Assembly: GCA_030533445.1 (NCBI GenBank)
Contig: CM060071.1
Span: forward strand, 2,455,520 to 2,519,519
Direction: 5' to 3'
DNA: 64,000 bases
Source of the DNA: Cyprinodon diabolis
Taxonomy: Eukaryota; Chordata; Actinopteri; Cyprinodontiformes; Cyprinodontidae
Numbering within the stretch: position 1 is the first letter of the stretch; each line of letters opens with the position of its first letter. The notes under the pieces are model-generated. The model ran no database searches. It had not been told where the DNA came from and was given only the letters and a program-made list of their open reading frames with translations. Below, piece after piece: positions 1-13,100 of this stretch. The position numbers were made by a program, and so were the translations under genes.

Positions 1-367
1 GAAATGCTCCTTGAGCTAGACTGAATAGAGTTTATTTACAGACAAAGACATTTTCTCGTCTTAAATTAAAAGTAATTCTTTTGTGCAGTTTTGGCTTAAG
101 TACTGCTCTCAGTTGGTTGGTCTTGCAGCAAATTGCCTAATTTATTATTTAAAAAACCGAATTGGTTAATTTTAATTCAATAATCAAACACGACTAACCG
201 GATTGTTTAATCCCTAAGTGGCACCAGTGTCTAACCTAGTCCAGATTAAATCAGTCAGTCTGAGCTCAATCTGTTATCTGTTGAAGTTAATGTTTGATGT
301 ATGACGACAGATGATCGTACTTCCTTTATTCTCTAATTTTGTCTCTTTCCACATGTTTCCTCTTCAG

Positions 368-802
368 TCAACCCCCCTAGAGTTTCGTGTCCAAGACATG
401 AAGGTTCCTACTGCCCTATTTTCTGGGGGACATGACACTTTGGCGGACCCGAAAGACATGGCTGTTCTTCTCACTCAGGTTGGTCCTATGTGAAGTCTTC
501 AGCTGGACCTTCAGAATAACAGACAGAAGTTCCTCCTCACTGTAAACATATCTTGTGTCTGTCGACCTTAAATAGTTTAAAGGCTGTTTCCTTCTTCGGG
601 CTGTCCTCTGGTTTTGAACGATCTTCTTGTGTTGGTTCCTTATCGGCAGAGATGATGAAAAAATTCTGTCTCCCATTAGGTCTCCAAACTGGTCTACCAT
701 CAGCATTTTGAGCACTGGGAACATCTGGATTTCATCTGGGGGCTGGATGCTCCTCAGGTTATGTTTCCATCCATTCTGAAGCTGCTGCAGCAACATCAGT
801 AG
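368..802 (+). CDS. lipa: Acid lipase (LIPA/LIPF family), last two coding exons
   Basis: This is the C-terminal end of a lysosomal/gastric acid lipase, an alpha/beta-hydrolase that cleaves cholesteryl esters and triglycerides. Exon A is 368-478 (37 codons, phase 0, after TTCAG and before GTTGGT). Exon B is 680-802 (41 codons with TAG, after ATTAG). Exon A carries the VPTAL-FSGGHD-LADPKD block holding the catalytic Asp of the Ser-Asp-His triad. Exon B carries the EHLDFIWGLDAP block with the catalytic His. The nucleophile Ser exon lies left of the window. Family assignment is firm. LIPA versus LIPF or another paralogue cannot be decided from about 77 residues, so the symbol is provisional. Its place next to ankrd22 matches the mammalian lipase cluster. 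Bases 1-367 and 479-679 are intronic. Confidence 0.88.
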
Positions 803-1400
803 AGCACAGAGGACATCATTCCTCTAGGAGACCAGAAGAGGACAAGATGCCTGAGCTGAAGGTCCAGCAGCCAGGTTTTATCAGGACCAGTTGTTTTTAT
901 GTTTTTATAAGGAAGTTTAAGGTGATTGTGAATTTAGAGAGAAAAAAACGGTTTTCAGAAACAGAACGGCAGCAGATTCTCAGTTTGAGTTCAAATATGT
1001 TTAACTCAGGTTTAAAGATCCTCAAGGCTCCAGAACCACAAAAAAAGAGACTCGGAATTAAGTTTTATGGCCCAGAACCATCAGAAGCTCTGCACAGGTT
1101 TTTATTAAAGGATCATCTGAACTGTTTTATATTCAACCCACAGAAGTTTCATTAAAGACAGACGCTCCTGTTGAGGGCAGAACCTGCAAAATGACGCTGA
1201 GCGTTCGGTTTGCATTAGAAATGCTTAAAATTCATTAAAAAAGATGTTTCCTAGATGCTGCGGTTTGGATATTCTGTTTTAACATCCATCTTTATACCAC
1301 TGAGAACTGCAGTTGTGTTTTACTGTAACCTGCTCTGAAATAGGAAGAACCACAATGTTCATGATAAGCTGTGAATTAAAGCTGCTCACTGTTTCAAATT
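803..1400 (+). other. Probable 3' UTR of the acid lipase with candidate poly(A) signal
   Basis: The sequence after the lipase stop codon has no supported coding exon. The best late poly(A) hexamer is ATTAAA at 1375-1380. Earlier ATTAAA hexamers occur near 1151 and 1232. The true cleavage site cannot be read from sequence alone. Confidence 0.4.
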
Positions 1401-4162
1401 CAGATCTTTGTTTTTATTTGGACCAGAACCAGGATTTCTGTTGAAATTGGTTCAGAGATTTTTGTGCTTAGCAGTTTATTGAAAGGACAAGAATGAGGTT
1501 GTTTCTTTGATCCTTGAGTGGAATCAATATTTCAGAGACTTCCTCCTTTAAAGTGAAACCTTCAGTATAAACAGGAACAGGTCGAGCTGAAACTGCAGAT
1601 CTGAGAAATTCCAAAGCTAAAAATAATTAGAAGACGTGAGGAAACGTTGGAAAACGCCCACAGAGGTATAAAACAGGCACTGCTTCCTCAAACTGAGAAC
1701 AGATGTGAACTCAAGATACTGGCAGTGATCAGGTTCAAAAGATGTTTCATTCTATACAGTATGTTCAATCATACATTATAAATACCATTTAAACAGGTAG
1801 GTATAATGTACTGAAAGAACACTATTATAAATTTAATTTCCACAGCTAGGCTTCAGGAAATATTTCCATCCATCACAGAACAACACTTTGACTTTATTAT
1901 AGTGCAAAAAAACATTGAAATATCAGTAATGGATTTAATTTCACATGTGCAGACCGATTAAATGCTCATCAATCTTAGCATTTATAAACGTAACCTTAAA
2001 GACCAACAAAGAGAAACGTAACAAATTACCAGCTATGTATAGAAATAATCTAAGTAACGTTAGATACAAGGAAGGTTGACTTAGGTTAACATCTATAAAC
2101 AGATAAAGAAACTGATGTGAAAACGTTTTTACAACTATTGTAAACAGATGAAGTTTAACATTATAGTAATATTGCTGATAATAAAGACTTCAAAGCTGTT
2201 ACTACAAAAGCATAAGCCTAGCCTAACAGTTATGTATAAAAAAAAATAATGATTGTAGACAGTAGGAGCAAATGTAAATTTAATATATTAATAAACCACT
2301 TTTATAGAAATACACCTTGGATCTGTTATTTGTTTTGATGATTTTTAGGAATGCATAATGATGAAAGTTTCTGTTTACAAACAACAAAAAGTCAAATATA
2401 CATATTTTACATCACTATTACACTGTTTATATCTAAAACTTTTACAACAGTGTACATGTTGAGAAACTATGTATGGCATCATAAATTAACTAACCTTGAG
2501 ACTGTGTTTTGTCAGAACATTTTCTTAGAGGATAACCAACTATTAACAGTAAGGTGATTGATTGATATCTGTTCAACAATGAGTGGATAAATATGTACTG
2601 AAGCCTCAGAGAGAACCAGCTTACCACCAAAATGGTCAGCCAAACCCTTTGACACAGTTCAATTAAAGGAAAAGACCGGTCATATTCAGAATTCAAACTT
2701 CTGAAAGTACTTTAATATGAAATTATTCCATCCTGTTCAATAAATGATCAGTGTTTTTAATTCAGAGTAATTTTCATGTGAATGTGCTTTACTGGAGGCA
2801 TCCATGTTTGTCAAAGAACACTACTGCCACCTACTGGTTTGTGACGTCACGGTGCGGTATCGGCTGTTGATCAAGTCCCAGTGCTGTATCTGGTGTTTGT
2901 CACAACGCGCTATTATCCAAGTCATCTTGAAAACATTCTTTTTCAAAATGTTGGCTACATATTAGGTGTCTTTTCTCTGGCCAGAAGTTCCCTCTTCAAG
3001 TTGGCAATCCAACGACGAACCCGTGGTGGATCATGAATCGGAAAGGGGAGATTTTATATCCACTTTTACCCGATGTATTCCAGCTGCCATGCACGTGGGC
3101 ATTGTCAGTTTCACTATAGCTCTGGTGAATTTCAATGGTGAAGTCCTCTGGAAATCTTCAATAATTGTTGATTGCAGATGTGTCTAGTAGTTCCCATTGA
3201 TTTAGCTTGTAAAGCGGGGAGAGTGGCGCTAGGATTACCGCATTGTGACGTCACTGCTGGAAGATGACAGGAGTGAGGTGTTACTATATCTTGGTAAAAA
3301 TGGCCGCTCCTAGACTCAGTGATCACGATGAAAATTATTGTTTTAATTTTTTTTACTGAGTAATGCTAAATTAATTAAATCACTGCGAATGTATTAATTT
3401 TAGGTATAAATAATGATCCTTTGATTATTCATAGTGACTGGACTTTTCCTTTAGTAGTACTGGTTTTGTAACTTCTCAAAATTCACTAGTCTAGCTCAGC
3501 AAAGAAATGAATAGCCTATTTAACAAGCAAATAATTATCCTCCTTTAGCACATTACAATTAGCCTAGCTTAGCACTGCAACAAGTTTAACACAAAAACTT
3601 CAACAGATTCACATGGAAACGGCTAGCTAGGCTAATCACAGAAAGCATTACCATAGTGTAGCACAGAAGCCGTTAGCCTAGCCGAATACAGAAAGTGGCT
3701 GTGTCCAAACTGAGATGATGTAAAGTTAGGTTAATTATAAAAAGTGTAATATATCAGGCCTTAATCACAGTTTTTGCCACCAGTTTCACCCATTTCACTC
3801 CATAATTAATCTTAAACCAGAGCGGGCCACAAAGCAAACATCAGTCCCATATTCAAGTCTCTGGAAAAGAGGGCCGCATTTAGAGGAGCCTTAAAATTAG
3901 GACCAGTTTCATTACTTAGTTAGCCTTCGAAGGATGCAGCCCCTGATTTTAGACACAGCTAATTAACATAAACTTAGCACAGAAACCATTCACCTAACTT
4001 AGCACAGAAATATTTAGCCCAGTTTAGCACACCACATGTTAGCCTTTATTAGCACACCAAGCACCAGAGTTGCGTAGCACAGTAACCATCACCCTGTTTT
4101 AGCTCAAAGTCTGGGATTAGTGTCTTTTCTTCAGCAGAAGTTTGACACCTGTTTGGTCTCCA
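1401..4162. other. Convergent intergenic region / ankrd22 3' UTR side
   Basis: This AT-rich interval lies between the tails of the lipase (+) and ankrd22 (-). The ankrd22 3' UTR must begin below 4163. A minus-strand AATAAA hexamer lies at 1898-1893 but is far from the stop codon. I see no coding exon. Two identical GTGACGTCAC palindromes lie at 2841-2850 and 3245-3254, and a degenerate short repeat occupies about 3490-4090. Confidence 0.5.
3490..4090. repeat. Degenerate array of TTAGC/CTTAGCACAGAAA-like motifs
   Basis: Motifs such as TTAGCCTAG and TTAGCACAGAAA recur at irregular spacing of roughly 25-40 bases, for example near 3560, 3660, 3975, 3995, 4025 and 4060. The register is poor, so this is either an old tandem repeat or simple low-complexity drift. 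No coding potential is seen. Confidence 0.4.
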
Positions 4163-7100
4163 TCAGTTTTCCTTCCTGAGCATGTTAACAATCTTAGTGA
4201 ACTGCAGCCTGATGGCGATGTCCAGTGGAGTTTCTCCATCCTGAAAAACAGCAGGTCATCAGATTAACTCTATAAATTCTGTAACAGTGTTTATTATCCA
4301 TCTAATAAACAATTATGAGTTCAGATAAGAAAGGAAAGGCTTTCTTTTCCACCTGTTAACAGATTCCTATAGGACCTAGGGTAATCTTTTTAACCTCTCC
4401 AGGCCGATTTTGCAGATTTGCAACAGCTAAATGCCACTTAGCTAATTACTCCACATCCATATTTTAAGAGGTTTTGTTATTCAGAAGTACAACAGAAGGA
4501 CTTAGTTGTGCATTTGCAACAGACAGTTTCTCTCCAGCTCACCAGATAGCACTGCTGACTCACTTTCAACATGGCTGAGTCCTTGGTGTCACTGAAACAG
4601 ATTTTCTAAGCACCAATTTCATGTGAGCATCACTACCAATTTCCGTTATTTTGACATCAATACTACATAGGATGAATAATGGCACATGCCAATTAGTAGA
4701 TTTTATCTCCTCTGGGCATTTCACCAGAGGCATCTCGATTTCAATGTTGTGGATTCGCAACGTGTGCCCAAACAGGTACCAATTAATGCTACATGCTTTA
4801 TCTAGTAGTTTGCCTATATTTTGAGCAACATTTTAACAGAAACGGCCTTCTCAAGAGGTTTTGAGATATTGGCGGAGAGAAAGTTTGAGAAAAAGTTGTC
4901 TCTAATTTTGTGAGAGAATTTTTTTTTCCAAATTTTGTTTTGTTAATTTTTTGTCACTGTTGCAAATCTGCAACATCCCAGAATTCATTGCGTGTGAAGG
5001 TTTCTCTCAAAAAAAAGTCTGAATTGTATATAACTACACCATATGATCATTTTCTCCAAATATCAGATTTTCTGCAACTAAAACTTAATCTGAGCCTGAA
5101 AGGGTTAACAGGTGGACCTAGATCAAAATGTTAAGATTTATATCGTTGATATCATATTGAGATCGTGTCATAAATTCACAAGTCACAATAAGTCTTTATA
5201 GACAACTTTCACAGCCATCTATAAACTCTATACTAAACTCTATAAAGTTTGGAACTCACCGCTAATTCTGACATTTTGAATTGAAAAAGCTTCCTGGATG
5301 GAAAGCGAAACGTCTTCAAACTTGGAAAAAAAGACCAGTGGATTGTTTTTTTTTTACTTATTTGGAACAGTGGGGGCCGCCATTTTGATTGGTGTCTGCT
5401 CCAAAGACTTCTTGTAGCGTCTTGCAGGGAGCGCATGGGGGCACGTGGAGGGGGGGATATAGATGCAACTCTGTATTAAATAGTCATAAAAGAGTAATCT
5501 TTTATTACTCTCCACCTGTATGACCTGCCCTCCCATCCCGCAAGTTTCACACAGGTTTCATACACAAGTCTTCCCTGTTGTATCAGGTTATCACAGAATG
5601 AGAAAAATTAACACCACTTAATTTGAAGGTAACTCACACCCATGATGCAACCTGTACAGGTGCATCCCTCTTCATCAGCTGTAACCACCACCTCAGCGTT
5701 ATGGCAGTATTCATTTAGACACAGACTTGGTCGAACATCTGCCTTCATGTTCACCAGGTTGCCCTGTTTGTGAATCAGCACACAGACTGTGTCGCTGTTT
5801 AAGTAGCAATAAGAATCCAAGCTTTGCAGGTTGGTCATGATGTTCCTGTTTACCAGAATGGACTCAACAGATTACAAAAATATTATTTTTGCTGTAATAT
5901 TATTCCATTTCACCTTGTTTTTCTCCGAGCTCGATTTTTTAGAAGGCTGAGGAACTGATAAACCATCATCTTTTATAAGACATAAATGAGAATGTGAGCA
6001 TTTTAGAGGCAACTTTAATCTAAAGTAAAACTGACCTATTCAGCTGGATATGATTGGCAAAAAAAGCTGAGTGGCAAATGTAAACAGGAAATGCCCTTAA
6101 AACTTGTCTATAGTGAAGACTGGAAGTCGAGTAAGGAGAGGTAGTGATTAGGGCATAGAGCCTGGAATCCTTAGGTTGTGAGTTCGAAACCCACTCCCAC
6201 AGACTGCCACTCTGGGTCTCTAAGCAAGGCGCTTAATCCCTGATTGCTCACCGGGCACCCCACAATGGCAGCCCACTGCTACCCAAGGGGATGGGTTAAA
6301 TGTAAAGGTAAAATTCCCCAATGTGAGATTAATAAAGTTCAATTATTAAAAAGTTAGGGTAAGGTCACAAGTCATTAGTACACAGGAAAACCATCAGGTA
6401 AACATCCATCTCTGGTTTATATCCATTCATTCCTGCTTTTCATGCTGTCAAAGAGTCAGGGCGGGCTAATTAGTCCCTGTTAGAAACTGGTGGATTGGCC
6501 TAGCTCAAAAATAGAAGCATTTTCCCAAACAGATTAGAAACTTTAATTCTATCCTAAAATGATTTACCCCATCGTCTACAAACCCCAGTCAGTCATGGTA
6601 GATTCTGTTCCTACCAAGCTAGGCTATGTTCCTCCTATCAAAGAGGAATTCAGTGACTCAGTGTCACCTTAAACTCATCCATTATTGACTGTTGGCAGGC
6701 AGTGACTTGATGTAACCAGCTGGGTCTTCTCAGAAAAGTTTTAAACTGTTCAAATGAACTTTGCTTTACTTTGTTTGATAACTAGGATGACACTGCCAGG
6801 CGTGTAACTCTCTGTAATCTCTAATCTGTGTTTCTTTTTTGATTGAATTGATGCAACAAAAACAAACTCCAAAATTGAACTCCAATCCTAAACCATCTGA
6901 TTTATCAGAACCAGCCTAGAGTTCATCCTGCCACAGTGTTCAGGAATGACAACATGTCTGTTTATGATGCGTTCGTGGACCCACTTTATTCCTGACGTCC
7001 GTTTTGGCATTCCACTTCAACAGCAGAGGAACTAGTCGGTGGCTTTTCCTCTGACAGACGTAATGCAGCGCCGTGTTGCCTTTCTGCAGCAGAAATGAAC

Positions 7101-10100
7101 ACAGATGTCAGGGCTTAATCAGAGATAGCCTGGATTTGAATATTTACCGTCTATGCTCCTATTTGGAGCTTCACTCACATAGTCAATGGCGTCAATATTG
7201 ACATTGCTGCTCAGCACGGCCTCCATCAGCTCCACACTCTTCCTCTGCTTCTGCAGCTGGAAGAGTGCAGAAGCAAAAAGTTATTATCAAAATCACTATT
7301 TTTTTCTAAGATCCACATAATGTCTAGAAAGGGGCAGAATAAAGCTATTAATTCTATTGGAAATAAAAGGAATTAAAATTGTTACGTCTCACAGAAACAT
7401 AATCAACCCCTAATCCGGCTCTCAGTTTTCCTAAACACATTTAGCTGAGACTGAGAGAGAACAGGTCCGACTGAATGATGAACCAAAGGGTAAAAAGCTC
7501 TTCAGTCTGTGTTGATCCTCTTTCCAAAGTCCCTATAAGAGCATCCATCAAATCAGCTGCTGTTCTTTAACCCTGAGGAAACCTGTCATATAAACACTGC
7601 AATGGTGGACAGTAGCGCTGAACGATTTCACCAAAAATCCAAATGTCAAATTTTTTCAAAACAAAATTGTGATTTTATTTAGATTTTCTTTGTATTCACT
7701 ACCTGCATGTCGATGCGTCCTTTCAGTTATTGTTTTTATAACTTTGAAAGTTTGCTCTATTGTGCAGGGTTTGGAATTTCGAAAAAACTAAAATAAAAAT
7801 ACAAAGAAATAACTTTTTCTTGCTAGTGAAAAAAAAAAGTGTATACATTTTTTAATTAACTTATAAAATCGATACTTGCAGAAGTTAATCTAGATTTGTT
7901 ACCGTACATTGACCGGATCTCTGAATTGCTCAGCAGACAGAAAATAACTATTTTTAAAAATTCTGTTCAAACAAAAAGTTCTACTTTGACCTAAATGTCT
8001 CTGGTGTTTTTAAATTTTTTAATTTGGTAAAGGTACACGTGGTTAGAAGAGTAGCCTGACATTTTAGTCAGCTAAGATCAGTCAGCTACTTTATAGTTAT
8101 TTTTTTAACATAAAGGTTAGTTTTAAGTTTTAAATTGTGTTAAAGGTTCAATAATTGGGTTAAATCGTTCAATCTGGTCTATAGGCAATTTCCTGATTCA
8201 CACATTTTATCAACCACCTGAACTGATTGTTAGTTTTCTTTTTTCTGTCTTAATGTTGGCAGTGGGCTTTATGCTGCCCTGCAAGGCTTTAAACCTGGGT
8301 TTGAATGGAGACTAAGCCATTCTCAAGCACATATCAAGGTGCTCATTCTGAGCCTGGATCCAGATTTATTGTTGATTCTGTTCATGGTGGAGAATCCTGC
8401 TTCACAGCAGCAGGTTGAGCCAAACATCCTCTAAATGTGCAGGGTCATCTTTGAGCGCCATTTCACTTTTCTTTCACCAGTTCACCGCAGTTCTTCCAGC
8501 AGTCCACACTTTCTCTGCTCTCTTTTTCTCATCATCTTCTCCTTTTTTCCCATCGCCTGGCATGCCACAGGTTTGCCTGCTGTGTCTAAAAGTAGCAGCA
8601 GCAGCAACCCAGACTGACAGCTCATTGGATAATCTGGATCACGTGCAGCCTGGTGGCGCTCCAGAGGGGTTTACCATATTAACAGGAACGGTGGCGCAAA
8701 TGAAGTTAGACACCGTCGTCGGACAGCATGTAGTAATTGATAAATTTCTTTAATCAAGTTTCCGGATTAGCCTGCAGATGGGTCTGGAACCGGTCCGCAG
8801 TCCGTTAATCCTAGTGGGTTAGAGCAGTGCTCTTGTGCTCTGAGAAGGCTGAAAGCACCCGGTTCAATCCCCACAGTCTGCGGAACCCCCCACTGCTCCC
8901 AGGGCGCTGCGCAATGGCAGCCCCCTGCTCCCCAAGGGGATGGGTTAAATGTAGAGAACGAGATTCCTCATTGTGGGACAATAAAGGGATTTACATTACA
9001 TTAAGTTACATTATCTCTGACAAGTTTGGGTTTAAATCTGAACAAACCATAGAAATATATATTTTTGTTTTAGATAAACATTTTAAATTTGTTCAACCGA
9101 CACAGTTTCTACAATTTCTGTTTCATTGTTGCCTGAAAAGCCTTTGGTCATGTAAATGATTTAAGTTATTTTATAATAGGTGATTGTGGAGCACCTACAA
9201 GCAAAGCAGAAGAGTGAGACTGAAAATGGAACATACTGATGGAATGAGGATGCTGAGATAAACGAGTTCAGCTCAGTTATTTACTCCTGTTTGTTTCCTG
9301 TTTTCACCGTATGTACTGATGTATGTGGAGATTAGATTCTATAGATACCATCATCCCATCAGCTCAGTTTAAGTCTAGAACGAGGAACCGTTGGAGTTTT
9401 AGTCTTTTTATAAATTTGTCCGTTTTTTTTTTATCCTTGTTTTTATTCATCTGCTAATTTCCTGATTATTTTTGTTTACATGGACCTACTTGCTTCTTTA
9501 ATAAAGAGGTAATAAATGGCAACTGCAATAAACTTATGCAAATAAAGCAAATTTCTTTTCAATGGATCAGGTAATTAGATGTAACTAGTTAATATCCACC
9601 TCTCCTATTGATGCATTATTTATCAATAACATCACAATATTAAAAGCTAGCTTCTTATAAAAAATAACAGTGGGATTCCAGGTCTAACCTCAGCATTATT
9701 TGAAGATGTCGGTATATAAATGCACACCTCCTATATGCAGAATACATCAAGTCTTAAATAACACTGTGGCTGATAACGTTTATATTTAAAGGTATTATAA
9801 TAGGGAAATCAACTTTTCCCAGCCTTTAACTACATTTTAATACCATTTCTCATCTAAATCATACCCCAAGTTGTACTTTTATTAATTCATGTGTTCTTTA
9901 GTTCTTGTTCCCAAGAAGCACCAAGCATGCCCAGTAAATGAACAGCACATGGTGACCTGATGCAGAGCGTAATCATTTCTGCTCAATGGTTGCACAAAGT
10001 GGCCACTTAAGCAGCTAATCTGCACAGTGACAGCAACTGCTTGATTCTCTTTTAGCTTGTGTCTAAGGTGCGGTCTGTGACTTTGTTCAACCTTCCTAAA

Positions 10101-13100
10101 GAAGAGCCTTCTGAACCTAAGTAAAGTGATACCATGCTGCAGCAGCTCTAAGGCAAAGCCATGACACTGGTAAACACTATCACAGAGAAGATAAATATCT
10201 TTGTTTCTGGGTTGGAAAAATAATGAATAAAGAATAAATAAATAAATACTCTGTTCTGCTAAGGAAAATACTTCAACATATACACCTATGCCTACGTTTT
10301 TACTTTGACAGGCTTAAAATAGCAGGATGGTACCTTTGAACAATTTTAGTCATACATAAATGAAACCAAAGAATAAATTATTTATTATAAATTAATTAAT
10401 GAAATTCAATAATTATTATTATATTGATTGCAATATAAAATCAATGAATGGCCCTGAAATGGAGCCACATTCCACAATCCAGCCCTGGTAGCCATCCTTA
10501 ATCCAGGAAATATGTGGGCTGAGATCAAACACACCGTCTCTGTTAAAAAAAAGTTATAAAAAACAAGAAATAAACTGTAGAAGTCAGTAAACAGTCAAAC
10601 AAAGCCTGAATATATTGACAACCCCCCGCCCCACTCCCATGAAATTGCAATAAATGGTTTGGTCTTCCGGTCCTGCACTGCATCAAGTCTCCTCGTCTGT
10701 CACCGACAGTTCGCTCTTACCAGAGCTTAAATGCCACAAATACATTATTTGACAAAGTGATAATGAAAGAAACAAATTAACAAGAAAATGTGTAAATTGG
10801 CAGCAGTGCGGTAAAAAAGTCTGTAGCTGACAAATGCAGCACCCCAAAGTCTGGGTTTCGAAAAAGAAGAGAAAGGAAGGAGAAAGAGCAGAGAGGGAGA
10901 AAGCGTCCAATATCGTGACCCAGTTTTTCCACCTCTTTTTTTCAGACAGGTTTGTTACTTGAATAGTTCACATTAACGACAGATTATTAACCTGTTGAGT
11001 AAAGTAAGATAGTTGTATCTGCTGGATAGATCTACTTAGTTCTTCTCCCTCAGTATGGGAGGAGAATCACATCATTAATGATGCCGCCCAGCTGGGTGCC
11101 GTCTGAAACAGGGCATGATAGCAAGTTTTTTTATTATTTTGTTGCATTTTGTTTTTAGTTTTCAAGAAAAAAAACAGGATTAATCCAGCAGTTAATGAGC
11201 CTAATGTGTGTCTGTTAATAACACAGATGCCAAACAACTAAGGTCAGAAATCTCACAGAGCTGAGAATTTACCTTCATCACCGAGACCAGGTAACAGGAA
11301 AACACCATAGTTATCAGAGGGTTAGCATCAGCTAAACACTAGTAGATTATTAGCAGGATATTTACATTAAATAACTGTCTTTGTCCCTCCTTCATCACGT
11401 AATCAGATGATTCACCAGCAGCATGGATTAAAATCTGTGTCAATATTAAAACGGCTTAGTTAGATCTATCAATGTCTTTCATGGGGCACCAAATTCCTGG
11501 CGGTGCACCTGGTAAGGAGTTCTCAATAAATTTATATTCAAAGCTTATCTAATGCCTCTTGAGTTTTATTTGCTTTAAAAAAATAAAATTTCATGTTCGC
11601 TATCCTGAACATAAAGGGTTTTGGCCGTAATTGTGAAGAGTAAAACCAACAGTGCGTCTAGCAGGGCAGGTTCAGGGTTTACCAGGAGGAAGTATCCCAG
11701 CAGCAGGATAGGCATCAGGATGGAAATCATCAGGTAGTCCAGAAGAGACAAAGTCCTCTTAGACACGTAGTGAAGACACGTCCTCTGTTTCTGAGGGACA
11801 CAGTTAGAGTTAGAGCAGTGGAAAAACCTCAATCATGCTGAGATCATTTTGAGGCAGTACCTTATTGGTCAGCTGGGTTTTGGCCTTATTGTTCAGCAGA
11901 TACTTCGCCACATTCAGGTTACCATTACGACAAGCAGCAATGAGCGGCGTGTCCCCAGTGTGTTGGTCCTGAACGTCTATCAGGGTCGGGTTCTCCTTCA
12001 GGATCCCATAGAGCTGTTGGAGGTCTCCGCCATAGGCCGCCTGACAGGCCGGCTGGAGGAGTTGGAGGTAAGAGAAGAAGAAATTCAGTATGATGTGAAG
12101 CCGACATTCCTTTGAAGACAGTACATAAAAACCTAACACTGAGGAAAAGAAGTAATTGAACACCCAGATATTTTGAAAGTTCTCCCACTTAGAAATCATG
12201 GAGGGGTCGGAAATTGTCATCGTAGGTGTATGTCCACTGTGAGAGACTTAATCTAAAAGAATATCCAGAAATCCCAATATATGATTTTTTTAACAATTTA
12301 TTTCTGTGATATTGATGCGAACAAGTATTTGAACACCTGTCTATCAGCTAGAATTCTGACCCTCAAAGACCTGTTAGTCTGCCTTCTAAATCTCCACCTC
12401 CACTCCATTTATTATCCTAAATTAGATGCAACTGTTTGAGGTCGTTAGCTGCATAAAGACACATGTCCACCCCATACAACCAGTAAGAATCCAACTACTA
12501 ACATGGCCAAAACCAAAGAGCTCTCTAAAGACACTAAAGACAAAATTGTCGAACTCCATAAGTCTAGAAAGGGCTACGGAGAAATTGCCAAGCAGCTTGG
12601 TGGGTCCACTGTTGGAGCAATCAGAAAATAGAAGAAGCTAAACATGACTGTCAGTCTCTCTTGGACTGATGAGAAATCAGCCCAGAACTATGACCTGAAA
12701 AGAGTTAGGACCACCGTTTCCATGGTTACTGTTGGTAATACACTAAGACCTCGTCGTTTGAAATCCTGCATGAGACAGAAGGTTCCCCTGCTTAAACCAC
12801 AACATGTCAAGGTTTTACAATGCAGTTTGCAAATTACCATTTGGACGATCCAGGGGAGTCATGACCTAAAGTCATGAGGTCAGATGAAACCAAAATAGAA
12901 CTTTTTGGTCATAATTCCACTAACAGTGTTTGAAGGAAGAAGAATGATTAGTATCATCCCAAGAACCGCATCCCTACTGTAAAGCATGGGGGTGGTAGCA
13001 TCATGCTTTTGGGGTGTATTTTTGTACATGCGACTGCACTGTATTAAGGAGAAGATGACCGGGGCCATGTTATGCAAGATTTTAGGGAAAAATCTCCTTC

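Noticed and set aside
3490..4090. CRISPR-like or regularly spaced array of TTAGCACAGAAA motifs
   Set aside because: Spacing and sequence are irregular and the genome is a vertebrate.
6135..6355. Possible tRNA genes (also at 8805, 22512 and 54350)
   Set aside because: B-box-like sequences are present, but each is part of a repeated SINE body and no credible cloverleaf with acceptor stem was seen.
8415..8753. 112-codon frame rich in Ser and Phe in ankrd22 intron 3
   Set aside because: It has no recognisable domain, comes from pyrimidine-rich sequence and lies in an intron. I see no support as an exon.
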